Assembly: GCF_011299575.1 (NCBI RefSeq)
Contig: NZ_CP049863.1
Span: 2,790,001-2,854,000, forward strand
Direction of reading: 5' to 3'
DNA length: 64,000 nt
Source: Leucobacter viscericola
Lineage (GTDB): Bacteria > Actinomycetota > Actinomycetes > Actinomycetales > Microbacteriaceae
Below the pieces are notes generated by a model. The model made no database searches, was not told the DNA's origin, and saw only the letters and a program-made list of their open reading frames with translations. This document shows, in pieces, positions 5,634 through 13,811 of the stretch; within the stretch, counting starts at the first letter, position 1, and each line of letters begins with the position of its first letter. The position numbers and the translations under genes are program-made.

Positions 5634-8024
5634 ATGTCTATTAACCGAATGAAGGGGTTGAAATTGGGTAGGTTCAGAAGACTCTTGAGTGGAGGGCTTG
5701 CTGTTGTGCTTTTGGGCAGCGGAGTTCTGCTTGCCGGTACGGGCGCAGCTACTGCGGTCGAGCGAGACAGTGGGGCTGGACCGGCTGTCATTTCACCGGG
5801 TCAGGGGCCCCAGGAAGGCGGGACGGCGGTCACGCTTCCAGCCCCTTCCGCGTTGACGTTTACGCAGGCCGTATCGGGGGAAGCTCATACCGTGGCCTTG
5901 GGTGATGACGGCAACACCTATGCCTGGGGGTACAACGCTTACGGCCAGTTGGGCGACGGCACTGTCCAGGTGCGAAACGTGCCAGCGCGCGTAAAGGTCC
6001 CTGCGGGTGTGACGTTCACCCAGATCGCAGCAAGAGGGTTCTTTACCGTGGGGTTGGGTGATGACGGCAACACCTACGCCTGGGGGAGCAACCAGTACGG
6101 CCAGCTGGGTGACGGCACAACCACACACCGGAATCTGCCGGTACTAGTGCAGGCCCCTTCGGGTGTGAAATTCACTCGGATCACGACGGGCTACAACCAC
6201 ACGGTGGCGCAGGGCGACGATGGCAACACCTATGCCTGGGGGCTGAACGCATCCGGTCAGCTGGGCGATGGTAGCAACACGGATCGGAACGTACCGGAAC
6301 TGGTGCAGGCTTCCTCGCAAGTGAAGTTCACACAGGTCGAGGCGGGCTACAACCAGACTCTTGCGGTGGGCACCGACGGCAATACCTATGCCTGGGGGCA
6401 GAACTCCTCCGGGCAACTGGGCGACGGCACAACGACTGACCGGAACGTGCCAGGTCTGGTACAGACACCTTCAGGAGTGGCGTTCACGCAGATCGCTGCG
6501 GGAGGCATCTCCGCTTTGGCGGTGGGCGATGACGGCAACACCTACGCCTGGGGAAGCAACGGCTACGGGCAGCTGGGTGATGGAACAACCGCGCAGCGGA
6601 TCGTGCCAACACCCGTGCAGAGCCCGTCCGGTGTGACGTTCACACAGATCTCAGCGGGAAGCTATTCATCTGCGGCGCTGGGTGATGACGGCAACGCCTA
6701 CGGTTGGGGAAACAACTTCTACGGGAGGCTGGGTGACGGCACAAGCACACAGCGGGAAGTGCCGACACTCGCGCAGCTTCCTTCCGGAGTGACATTCAAG
6801 CGGATCACAGCGGCGACCGACTTCACAACGGCGGTGGGCGCCGACGGTAACGTCTACGCCTGGGGGCAATATACCTATGGGCGACTGGGTGACGGCATTG
6901 CGACAGCGAGCCGAAAGGTGCCGGGTGTCGTACCGACAAACGACGTTGTGACTGGTGTGCTGTTTGATGGTGTTGCCGGTGCCGACTTCGTTCACAATGC
7001 TGACGGGACTCTGACCGTGGTAACTCCGGCGCATGCTCCTGGTGCGGTAGATGTGAGCATTGAAATGACTCGGTACGGGGTTGTGCTTCCGCCCCTGGTG
7101 TACCCGTCCGCGTACACCTACGTAGCCCCGGTCAAGGTGTCGATTACCACGGGTTCGTTGCCTGCGGGTCGTGTGTCTGCCTCGTATTCTGCGGTATTGG
7201 CCGCGACGGGTACGGCCCCGTTCGCGTGGAGCGTGACCAACGGCAACCTGCCCGACGGCCTAAAGCTCGACAGGGCGAGCGGCAAACTTTCCGGCGTCCC
7301 AACCAAAGCGGGTACGTTCAAGTTCACCGTTACCGTGGAAGACTCTGCTGGAAGTGCATCAAAGGTGTTCTCCATCACGGTTAAGCAAGATGACGTGACG
7401 GCGTGTGTGGCTCCGCGTAAGGTTCCGGTGTTTGCGGATACCCCGCTGTCGCACAAGTTCTATAAAGAGATCGACTGGATGGAGTGCATGAAGTACTCCA
7501 CCGGCTGGCGCCAGCCCGTAGGCAAGCCGCTCTACAAGCCGCAGGACAACCTGGAGCGTCAGGCCATGGCAGCGTTCATCTTCCGTATGGAAGCCCCGAA
7601 GGGGTACAAGGCGCCGAAGGTGTCTCCGTTCGCGGATGTAAAGCCTGGCGATTCGTTCTACACCGAGATGGCGTGGATGTACGAAAAGGGGTACGCCACC
7701 GGATGGGCTGAGCCGTCGGGTAAGCCGACGTATCGTCCGCACGAGCCGCTGTCTCGTGAAGCGATGGCTGCGTTCATCTACCGTCTTGAGGCCTCCACGA
7801 ATCCTGCCGCGAAGAACTACAAGGCTCCCGCGAAGTCGCCGATGGCCGACATGAAGCCGGGAATGAAGTTCTACAAGGAGATATCATGGATGTACAGCGA
7901 GGGTCTGTCGACCGGTAACAAGGTGGGCAACACCAAGGAGTACTGGCCGAAGGATGACCTCAGCCGTCAGGCGATGGCCGCGTTCATCTACCGACTGGTG
8001 ACGGACTACCGCGCCACCAAGTAG
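5634..8024 (+). CDS. RCC1-propeller surface protein with SLH-like C-terminus
   Basis: 796 residues. A signal peptide (about 1-42) precedes seven RCC1 repeats of about 50 residues (about 74-435), each with a DDGNTYAWG...GQLGDGT core, enough for one complete seven-bladed propeller. A GPQEGGTAVTL strand before the propeller and TLTVVTPAHAPGAVDVSI after it look like the two halves of an IPT/TIG domain, so the propeller seems to be inserted in that domain. Next comes an Ig-like putative-Ig (He_PIG) domain (about 500-585). Last are three SLH-like repeats (about 595-796; VFADTPLSHKFYKEIDWMEC, then two AMAAFIYRLE units). Likely wall-associated. The start is uncertain because the ribosome binding site is weak; ATG at 5649 is an alternative. 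Confidence 0.85.
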   Translation: MSINRMKGLKLGRFRRLLSGGLAVVLLGSGVLLAGTGAATAVERDSGAGPAVISPGQGPQEGGTAVTLPAPSALTFTQAVSGEAHTVALGDDGNTYAWGYNAYGQLGDGTVQVRNVPARVKVPAGVTFTQIAARGFFTVGLGDDGNTYAWGSNQYGQLGDGTTTHRNLPVLVQAPSGVKFTRITTGYNHTVAQGDDGNTYAWGLNASGQLGDGSNTDRNVPELVQASSQVKFTQVEAGYNQTLAVGTDGNTYAWGQNSSGQLGDGTTTDRNVPGLVQTPSGVAFTQIAAGGISALAVGDDGNTYAWGSNGYGQLGDGTTAQRIVPTPVQSPSGVTFTQISAGSYSSAALGDDGNAYGWGNNFYGRLGDGTSTQREVPTLAQLPSGVTFKRITAATDFTTAVGADGNVYAWGQYTYGRLGDGIATASRKVPGVVPTNDVVTGVLFDGVAGADFVHNADGTLTVVTPAHAPGAVDVSIEMTRYGVVLPPLVYPSAYTYVAPVKVSITTGSLPAGRVSASYSAVLAATGTAPFAWSVTNGNLPDGLKLDRASGKLSGVPTKAGTFKFTVTVEDSAGSASKVFSITVKQDDVTACVAPRKVPVFADTPLSHKFYKEIDWMECMKYSTGWRQPVGKPLYKPQDNLERQAMAAFIFRMEAPKGYKAPKVSPFADVKPGDSFYTEMAWMYEKGYATGWAEPSGKPTYRPHEPLSREAMAAFIYRLEASTNPAAKNYKAPAKSPMADMKPGMKFYKEISWMYSEGLSTGNKVGNTKEYWPKDDLSRQAMAAFIYRLVTDYRATK

Positions 8025-8036
8025 TCGCCACCCGTT

Positions 8037-8078
8037 ATCCTGCGGCTCACAAGTGCACTGCCGAGTGAGCCGCAGGAT
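8037..8078. terminator. Perfect 14-bp hairpin between convergent genes
   Basis: ATCCTGCGGCTCAC (8037-8050) pairs perfectly with GTGAGCCGCAGGAT (8065-8078). It lies 13 bases after the RCC1 gene and ahead of the 3' end of the convergent aquaporin gene. There is no T run, so it may be a transcript-end stem rather than a classic terminator. Its outer ends (ATCCTGCG / CGCAGGATCACC) match the palindrome inside panC at 12942, suggesting a dispersed family. Confidence 0.6.
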
Positions 8079-8087
8079 CACCTAAAT

Positions 8088-8149
8088 CCCTTAACTTGTC
8101 TGAGCTGACGTGGCTGCGTCAGCGTCGAGACAGTATCTGCGGGGAATGG
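8088..8149 (+). repeat. 62-bp direct repeat, copy 1
   Basis: Matches 9150-9211 at 52 of 62 positions without gaps, including 23 identical bases around GCGTCAGCGTCGAGACAGTA. This copy is followed by an ATG with only ten codons before a stop, so it looks like a relic of the 5' region that still serves the MBL-fold gene in copy 2. Confidence 0.8.
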
Positions 8150-8159
8150 CTAATGCAGC

Positions 8160-8924
8160 TTAACGACTCGTCTCACGGTCAAAGATAAGTCGTGAGCTAA
8201 AGCCAGCGATGAGACCACCAATTATCGGAAAGACAATGAAGACCCAGACCTGTGCAAGCCAGTCTGGTCCGCCATAGATCGCGGTGGCGATGGATCGCGC
8301 GGGGTTCACAGATCCGTTGTCGATTGGGATCAGAATCATGAGCATCAGGGTAAGCGTAAGGCCAATGGCAATCGGCGCAAAGCCGGCAGCAGCTCTTGAG
8401 TGCGTGACTCCGAGGATCACATACACGAAGACGGCGGTGAAGACGATTTCGATGATGACGGCAGAACCGAGACCAAAGCCGCCTGGTGATTGGTCGCCAA
8501 AGCCGTTGGAAACAAAACCAGAGTCTATGGCAGCTTTTGCAAATCCATCGGGCCCCCCAAGTGCAAGGAGATAAATGAGGCTTGTGGCGACAATGCCTCC
8601 AACGAGCTGAGCAATGATGTACGGGACGGTGTCTTTCCAAGCGAAGCGTCCTGCAGCTGCGAGGCCGAGAGTGACGGCTGGGTTGAAATGGCCGCCGGAG
8701 ATTGGCCCGAAGGCGTAGGCGCCGATGATGACGGCGAAGCCGAGAGACAGGCAGGCTCCGAGCGTGCCAACCCCGGCTGCTCCACCGTCGAGGGTGGCCG
8801 CGAACGTAGCGGTCGCGATCAGTCCAAAGACGAGGAGAAAGGTGCCAGCCACTTCGGCGGCGAGCTTGGCGCTCGTGCTTGGTGATCGTTGTGCGGTTGA
8901 AGATACAGAAGGCGAATTATTCAT
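8160..8924 (-). CDS. Aquaporin / MIP family channel
   Basis: 254 residues, six TM helices and both NPA half-helices: SGGHFNPAVTLG near residue 80 and NGSVNPARSIATA near 208. Arg after the second NPA is conserved. Family members conduct water or small neutral solutes such as glycerol through the cytoplasmic membrane; the sequence looks closer to the AqpZ-type water channels, but selectivity cannot be fixed by eye. The N-terminal 20 residues are Ser-rich and cytoplasmic. The gene is monocistronic and convergent to the RCC1 gene. It lies between two copies of a 62-bp direct repeat, hinting that it was inserted there or that the region was rearranged. Confidence 0.9.
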   Translation of the reverse strand: MNNSPSVSSTAQRSPSTSAKLAAEVAGTFLLVFGLIATATFAATLDGGAAGVGTLGACLSLGFAVIIGAYAFGPISGGHFNPAVTLGLAAAGRFAWKDTVPYIIAQLVGGIVATSLIYLLALGGPDGFAKAAIDSGFVSNGFGDQSPGGFGLGSAVIIEIVFTAVFVYVILGVTHSRAAAGFAPIAIGLTLTLMLMILIPIDNGSVNPARSIATAIYGGPDWLAQVWVFIVFPIIGGLIAGFSSRLIFDRETSR

Positions 8925-9149
8925 TGCTGGACTTTCTCTTGAGTGGCCAAAAACGAAATGTCAAGGCTCGCGGCACGACAAGCCGCATAGCTTATGAGAT
9001 GCCGAGCTGGTTAATTTTACGCGGTTCTAGAAAAACTCTGAAAGTACTTGACATGTTTCTGAGTTCTTGTATCGATGATTCGCAGCTATCGCGAGTCGCC
9101 CCGCAAGTGGAATGACATGTGCCTCGACCACACCGCGCTCCTTCCCCTT

Positions 9150-9211
9150 CCCTTAACCTGTAAGAGTTGATGCAGCTGCGTCAGCGTCGAGACAGTATGT
9201 GCGGGGAGCGG
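9150..9211 (+). repeat. 62-bp direct repeat, copy 2, reaching the MBL-gene ribosome binding site
   Basis: Counterpart of 8088-8149. The 3' end (GCGGGGAGCGG) supplies the ribosome binding site of the gene starting at 9213. The conserved 23-base core probably lies in the 5' untranslated or promoter region. Confidence 0.75.
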
Positions 9212-9212
9212 T

Positions 9213-10094
9213 ATGTCTAAAGCAGCAGAACCAAGCCACAAGCTACCAACGGCTCGGCCACTAGACCTCCACTGGATCCACGGCTCCGAGTCCGCGAAGC
9301 ACAACACGGATCCCGACCTACAGACCTACTGGTACGACGAAAGTACCGTGATCCTGCGCCAGAACAAGGCGACCAATTACGAAGCCCCATTCTTGTACCT
9401 GCTGTTTGGCAGCGAAAAGGCCATGCTCGTGGACACGGGTGCGACCGCAGACCCCGCCTTCCTGCCGCTGCGCGAGACCGTCGACCAGCTCCTCGAATCC
9501 TGGTGTGAAAAGCACCCGAGTGAAGGCTACGAACTTCTCGTGTTGCACTCGCACGAACACGGCGATCATATCGCGGGGGATCAGCAGTTCCAGGGCCGGG
9601 CGAACACCACTGTTGTGGGGGCTGACCGCACATCCGCCTGGTCGTTTCTGGGATTCAACGGCAACGCGCTAAAGCCTCAGAATATAGACCTGGGGGATCG
9701 CACGGTGCTGGCCATCGCGTCTCCGGGACACGATGCGGCGGCGGTAACCTACTACGACTCCCAGACCGGCATCCTCCTCACCGGCGACACCGTCTACCGA
9801 GGCCGCCTCTACATCGAAGACTGGGCAGCCTTTACCGACACGATCGACCGACTCATTCGATTCGCCGAAGAGTACCCGGTTACACACGTACTCGGTTGTC
9901 ACATCGAAATGACGCGCGAGCCCGGTGTCGACTACCCCGTTCGCACGACCTACCAACCCGACGAACCACCCCTTGAAATGACGGTGGCGCACCTGCACCA
10001 GATTCGTGACGCACTCACAAAAGCCGGATCGACCCCGAAGCGGGTCATCTGCGACGACTTCATCCTCTGGCCTAAACCGGGCGACAACGACTAG
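9213..10094 (+). CDS. MBL-fold metallo-hydrolase
   Basis: 293 residues. The metal-binding signature HSHEHGDHIAG (about residue 111-121) is the HxHxDH motif of metallo-beta-lactamase folds. LVDTGAT (about 70), a SPGHDAAAVTYYD segment (about 170) with the next His ligand, and TGDTVYRG (about 190) carrying the bridging Asp follow in the usual order. A late His (LGCHIEMT, about 230) completes the site. Family members are zinc-dependent hydrolases; substrate cannot be predicted. ATG at 9213 is preceded by GGGGAG. The gene stands alone, 38 bases before the MaoC pair, in the same direction. Confidence 0.85.
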   Translation: MSKAAEPSHKLPTARPLDLHWIHGSESAKHNTDPDLQTYWYDESTVILRQNKATNYEAPFLYLLFGSEKAMLVDTGATADPAFLPLRETVDQLLESWCEKHPSEGYELLVLHSHEHGDHIAGDQQFQGRANTTVVGADRTSAWSFLGFNGNALKPQNIDLGDRTVLAIASPGHDAAAVTYYDSQTGILLTGDTVYRGRLYIEDWAAFTDTIDRLIRFAEEYPVTHVLGCHIEMTREPGVDYPVRTTYQPDEPPLEMTVAHLHQIRDALTKAGSTPKRVICDDFILWPKPGDND

Positions 10095-10132
10095 CCCCTC
10101 CGCCAAGCACCGACCCTCTGTAGACTGTTCTC

Positions 10133-10582
10133 GTGGTTAATCCAGAGATTCAAGGCCGGGTCTACCCGCCGACCGCCCCGTATCTTGTCGGCCGTGAAAA
10201 GGTGCGTGAGTTCGCTCGCGCTGTGCTGAGCACTTCACCGCTTCACCTCGACCCCGAGGCGGCAAAAGCCGCCGGGTACGCAGACGTGATCGCTCCGCCC
10301 ACCTTCGCTGTCACGGTGCAGGAGGCAACGCTCGCGCAGCTGCTTGCTGACGAGGAGGCGGGCGTTGATTTCACGCGGGTGGTCCACGGGGATCAGCGCT
10401 TCACTTACACCCGCCCGATTGTGGCTGGTGACGAGCTCACCGCGACGCTCACCATCGCAGCGGTCAAGCAGCTTGGTGGACACTCGATGGTGACCGCCTC
10501 CAGCGACATCGTTGACGCGAAGGGCGACCACGTGGTCACCGCTATTTCCACGCTTGTGGTGCGAGGGGACGAAAACGCATGA
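10133..10582 (+). CDS. MaoC-like (3R)-hydroxyacyl dehydratase subunit (HadA-type, UPF0336)
   Basis: 149 residues, GTG start. An FAS1-type hot-dog N-terminal dehydratase domain with YADVIAPPTFAVTV and VHGDQRFTYTRPIVAGDEL. Proteins of this kind are the partner subunit of a heterodimeric (3R)-hydroxyacyl-ACP/CoA dehydratase; the catalytic D-x4-H motif normally lies in the partner, which is the next gene. The stop overlaps the start of that gene by four bases, supporting a two-subunit enzyme. In mycolate-making actinobacteria the pair acts in fatty acid elongation; here, in a Microbacteriaceae-like host, the exact substrate is not known. Confidence 0.8.
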   Translation: MVNPEIQGRVYPPTAPYLVGREKVREFARAVLSTSPLHLDPEAAKAAGYADVIAPPTFAVTVQEATLAQLLADEEAGVDFTRVVHGDQRFTYTRPIVAGDELTATLTIAAVKQLGGHSMVTASSDIVDAKGDHVVTAISTLVVRGDENA

Positions 10583-11010
10583 GTTCAGTAACACCAGACT
10601 TCTCGCAACTCGAAACGGGCGACGTTGTCGCCGAGCGCGAGCTCACCCTCACCCGCGACACCCTCGTGCGCTACGCGGGTGCTTCGGGCGACTTCAACCC
10701 GATCCACTACCGCGATGACTTCGCCATCGAGGTCGGCCTGCCTGGTGTGCTCGCCCACGGCATGCTCACCATGGGGGCCGCGGGCTCCGTCGCAACCGAC
10801 TGGCTCGGCGACGCAGGCTGGGTCAAAGACTTTCAGTCGCGCTTCACCAGGCCTGTGCCGGTCGATGCCAAGGAAGGCGCTCCCGTCACAGTAACCGCGA
10901 CGGTTGGCGCGCTCGATCCTGAAGCCCGCACCGCCCGCATCGACCTCAAGGTTGTCTTCGACGGATCGACCGTACTCGGCAAAGCCCAGCTGGTGGCGGC
11001 GTTCGCGTGA
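10579..11010 (+). CDS. MaoC family dehydratase (HadB-type)
   Basis: 143 residues. The hydratase-2 catalytic motif is visible as SGDFNPIHYRDDFA (Asp and His, about residues 36-45), followed by GLPGVLAHGMLTMG, the conserved hot-dog helix. Translation is coupled on both sides: ATGA overlap with the HadA-type gene before it, and GTGA overlap with murB after it. This conserved MaoC-MaoC-murB order implies co-expression. Function: (3R)-hydroxyacyl thioester dehydration with the previous subunit. Confidence 0.85.
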   Translation: MSSVTPDFSQLETGDVVAERELTLTRDTLVRYAGASGDFNPIHYRDDFAIEVGLPGVLAHGMLTMGAAGSVATDWLGDAGWVKDFQSRFTRPVPVDAKEGAPVTVTATVGALDPEARTARIDLKVVFDGSTVLGKAQLVAAFA

Positions 11011-12164
11011 CTCTTCCCGACATTGTGCCCGAGCCCATCGGCGACGGAGCGCGACTTGCCGACCTCACCACGATGCGTGTTGGTGGCCCCGCCGAGCGTG
11101 TGATTGTCGCGCGCAGCACTGAGGATCTCATTCGCAACGCGACCGAACTGTGGAGCACCGACGAGCCCTGGATGCTGCTCGGTGGCGGCTCGAACACGAT
11201 CGTCGCCGACGAGGGCTTCCCCGGCACGGTGCTGCTCGTGCGCAGTGGTGGCATTACGCGGGTCGAGGATCCGCAGGCCCCCTCTGACCAGGTGCGACTG
11301 CGGGTGCAGGCGGGCCACAACTGGGATCTGCTTGTTGCAGCCTGCGTTGATCGCGGCTGGGCGGGCCTCGAAGCGCTCTCGGGCATCCCCGGTCTTGTGG
11401 GAGCTGCGCCGATCCAGAACATTGGTGCCTACGGCCAAGAACTGTCGCAGGTGCTTCACTCGATCGAGTTCTACGACCGGGCTGAGGGTGAGGTGCTGCG
11501 CATCCCCGCCGCCGAGCTTGAGCTCGCCTACCGCGACTCCGCGATCAAACGCGGGCGCGAGGGTGTTGTGCTCTCGATCGACCTGGTGCTCACTGAACTG
11601 AGTGATCCCACCTCCGTGGTCTCATACGCCCAGCTCGCGTCTGCTCTGAGCGTTGAGGTCGGTGATCGGGTGCCGATCCTCAGCGTGCGCAACGAGGTGC
11701 TCCGCTTGCGCGCGTCTAAGGGCATGCTGCTCGACGAGAGTGACAATGACTCGTGGAGCGCAGGATCCTTCTTCACCAACCCCATCGTCTCGCAGCAGTT
11801 TGCCCGCGAGCTGCCGGCCGATGCGCCGCGGTTCCCGGTGGGCGGCACGGCGCCCTCTCCGACGGTGACGAGTCTTGAAGACATCGCAGCGGGTGTTCCC
11901 ATGCGGGTTCCGCGCGCCGCCACCGAGGGCAAAGTGAAGCTCTCGGCCGCCTGGCTAATCGAGCACGCCGGCTTCAAGCGTGGCTTCCACCTGCCCGGAT
12001 CGGGTGCGGCAATTTCGTCGAAGCACACGCTCGCCATCACCAACCGCGGTTTCGCCTCTGCCGCCGACGTCGCGGAGCTCGCGCGCTTTGTCGTGCAGCG
12101 GGTGCAGCAAGAGTTTGGTGTGATCCTCGCCCCCGAACCCAATCTCTACGGCCTGGAGCTGTAG
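11007..12164 (+). CDS. murB: UDP-N-acetylmuramate dehydrogenase
   Basis: 385 residues, GTG start overlapping the previous stop. It reduces UDP-GlcNAc-enolpyruvate to UDP-MurNAc in peptidoglycan synthesis, using FAD and NADPH in the cytoplasm. FAD-binding segments include LTTMRVGGPAERVI (about 18-31), GGGSNTIVADEGFPG (about 58-72) and IPGLVGAAPIQNIGAYGQE (about 128-146). The catalytic serine lies in SAGSFFTNPIV (about 250-260). The late glutamate is in the C-terminal EFGVILAPEPN. The protein is longer than the E. coli enzyme, as usual in actinobacteria. Confidence 0.95.
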   Translation: MTLPDIVPEPIGDGARLADLTTMRVGGPAERVIVARSTEDLIRNATELWSTDEPWMLLGGGSNTIVADEGFPGTVLLVRSGGITRVEDPQAPSDQVRLRVQAGHNWDLLVAACVDRGWAGLEALSGIPGLVGAAPIQNIGAYGQELSQVLHSIEFYDRAEGEVLRIPAAELELAYRDSAIKRGREGVVLSIDLVLTELSDPTSVVSYAQLASALSVEVGDRVPILSVRNEVLRLRASKGMLLDESDNDSWSAGSFFTNPIVSQQFARELPADAPRFPVGGTAPSPTVTSLEDIAAGVPMRVPRAATEGKVKLSAAWLIEHAGFKRGFHLPGSGAAISSKHTLAITNRGFASAADVAELARFVVQRVQQEFGVILAPEPNLYGLEL

Positions 12165-12893
12165 GTGTCGGTGCGGCTGGCGGATCGCCCGGTGCTCCAG
12201 ATCGTTGGGCGTGGACGCATGGGAGCCGCGCTCGACGCGGCCCTGCGCACCTCTAACCTCGAGCTGCTGCCGCCGGCGGGCCGCGGCGCAGACGGGGCCT
12301 CCGCAGACATTGTGCTGCTCGCCGTGCCAGACGCCGAGATCGCTAGCGCTGCCGCAGCCATTGCGCCCGGGCGGATCGTCGGCCACCTTTCGGGCATTAC
12401 AACGCTTGCAGCGCTGCAGCCGCACGAGGCGTTTTCGCTGCACCCGCTGATGACGGTAACCGGCCCCGGCACATCCTTCGCGGGAGCCCACGCGGCGATC
12501 GCGGGCACCTCCGAGCGGGCGCTGCAAGCGGCTCAGGATCTGGCCGAACGCCTCGGCATGGTGCCGTTCCGGGTGGCCGACGCCGACCGTGCCGCCTATC
12601 ACGCAGCGGCCTCGATTGCCTCAAACTACCTCGTCACTCTCGAGGGCCTTGCCGAGCAGCTCGCCGAGACCGCGGGGGTGCCGCGCGCCGCGCTCCTGCC
12701 GCTTGCTGAGGCTTCGCTGCGTAACTGGGCAGAACGCGGTGCAGCGTCGGCGTTGACTGGTCCGGTGGTGCGCGGTGACGAGGCGACCGTGCGTGCGCAG
12801 CGAGACGCCGTCGCCGAACGGCTACCCGAACACGTCGCGCTATTCGACGCGCTCACCGATGCAACGCGCACACTGGCAGGGGGCCAGCAATGA
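12165..12893 (+). CDS. Rossmann-fold / DUF2520 protein upstream of panC
   Basis: 242 residues, GTG start immediately after the murB stop. The N-terminal dinucleotide fold is marked by LQIVGRGRMGAALDAAL (about 10-26). The C-terminal helical half carries the DUF2520 pattern HPLMTVTG and AAYHAAASIASNYLVTL (about 143-160). The fold is that of 2-hydroxyacid and ketopantoate-type reductases. It overlaps panC by four bases (ATGA), so a role in pantothenate synthesis, perhaps the ketopantoate reductase step for which no panE is seen here, is a reasonable but untested inference. Confidence 0.75.
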   Translation: MSVRLADRPVLQIVGRGRMGAALDAALRTSNLELLPPAGRGADGASADIVLLAVPDAEIASAAAAIAPGRIVGHLSGITTLAALQPHEAFSLHPLMTVTGPGTSFAGAHAAIAGTSERALQAAQDLAERLGMVPFRVADADRAAYHAAASIASNYLVTLEGLAEQLAETAGVPRAALLPLAEASLRNWAERGAASALTGPVVRGDEATVRAQRDAVAERLPEHVALFDALTDATRTLAGGQQ

Positions 12894-13810
12894 AGGTCGT
12901 AAGAACCATCGCCGAGCTGCGCGAGGCACTTCGCCCCGGTCATCCTGCGCGAGCTTGCGAGTCGCAGGATCACCTCGGTCAGAACCCTGACACAGCTTCA
13001 AGGATCGGCATGGTCCCCACGATGGGCGCCCTGCACGAGGGCCACCTCTCCCTTTTGCAGCGGGCTCGCGCCGAGAACGACCTGGTGATCCTCTCCATTT
13101 TCGTAAACCCCACGCAGTTCAGCGAGGCGAGCGATCTCGACGCGTATCCCCGGCAGGAAGCGCAAGATGCAGCACTCGCCGAGAGCGCCGGTGTCGACGT
13201 GATCTTCGCGCCAAGTGCAGCCGAGATGTACCCCGCGGGTTTTGCCACAACCGTGAGCGTCTCCGGCGCGATCACCGAAACCCTTGAGGGCGCCGGCCGC
13301 GGCAGCTCCCACTTCGACGGGGTCGCCACGGTCGTCGCCAAGCTGTTGCTCGCGGCCCTGCCGCACCGCGCCTACTTCGGGCAGAAGGACGCCCAGCAGC
13401 TGCGAGTTGTGCAGCGCATGGTGGCCGACCTGGGCATCCCCACCGAGATCGTGAGCTGTGCCACATCGCGCGACGCCGATGGGCTCGCCCGCTCAAGCCG
13501 CAACGTTCGCCTGAGCGAGACGGACCGGCAGCGCGCCCTGGTGATCCCGCGCGCGCTCGCCGCGGTGTCGGCCGCGGCCGCTTCGGGCGAGACCGAGGTC
13601 GTTGCGCTGCGCACGCTCGCAGAGGGCATCCTTGCTGAGGGAAGCGTCGATCCTGAATATCTTGCCTTTGTGAACCCCGAGAGCTTCGCCCCCGCCACAA
13701 CCGTGAGTGGTACCGTGCTGTGTGCAATCGCTGCTCGCGTCGGCGAGGTGCGACTGATCGATAACGAACTGCTGAACCCACCGAGTTTGCCAATCTCGAA
13801 GGAGAACTGA
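12890..13810 (+). CDS. panC: Pantoate--beta-alanine ligase
   Basis: 306 residues. It joins pantoate and beta-alanine with ATP to make pantothenate. The adenylate-forming signature is GMVPTMGALHEGHLSL (about 40-55) with the HIGH-like HEGH, and YFGQKDAQQLRVVQRM (about 162-177) carries further active-site residues. Residues about 17-32 (RPGHPARACESQDH) are unusual for PanC. They are encoded by a perfect-ended palindrome (12942-12970) found also upstream of glyA, so a mobile palindromic element has been accommodated in frame between the first helix and the catalytic loop. panB follows after one base. Confidence 0.95.
   Translation: MKVVRTIAELREALRPGHPARACESQDHLGQNPDTASRIGMVPTMGALHEGHLSLLQRARAENDLVILSIFVNPTQFSEASDLDAYPRQEAQDAALAESAGVDVIFAPSAAEMYPAGFATTVSVSGAITETLEGAGRGSSHFDGVATVVAKLLLAALPHRAYFGQKDAQQLRVVQRMVADLGIPTEIVSCATSRDADGLARSSRNVRLSETDRQRALVIPRALAAVSAAAASGETEVVALRTLAEGILAEGSVDPEYLAFVNPESFAPATTVSGTVLCAIAARVGEVRLIDNELLNPPSLPISKEN
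12942..12970. repeat. 29-bp palindromic element inside panC
   Basis: ATCCTGCG (12942-12949) pairs with CGCAGGAT (12963-12970), with a GCGAGCTTGCGAG centre. The element at 41789-41817 is identical except for one C-to-T and one G-to-A change, and those two positions pair with each other (CG to TA). This covariation supports a folded element. The flanks GGTC and CACC resemble those at 8037-8082. Confidence 0.75.
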
Positions 13811-13811
13811 G

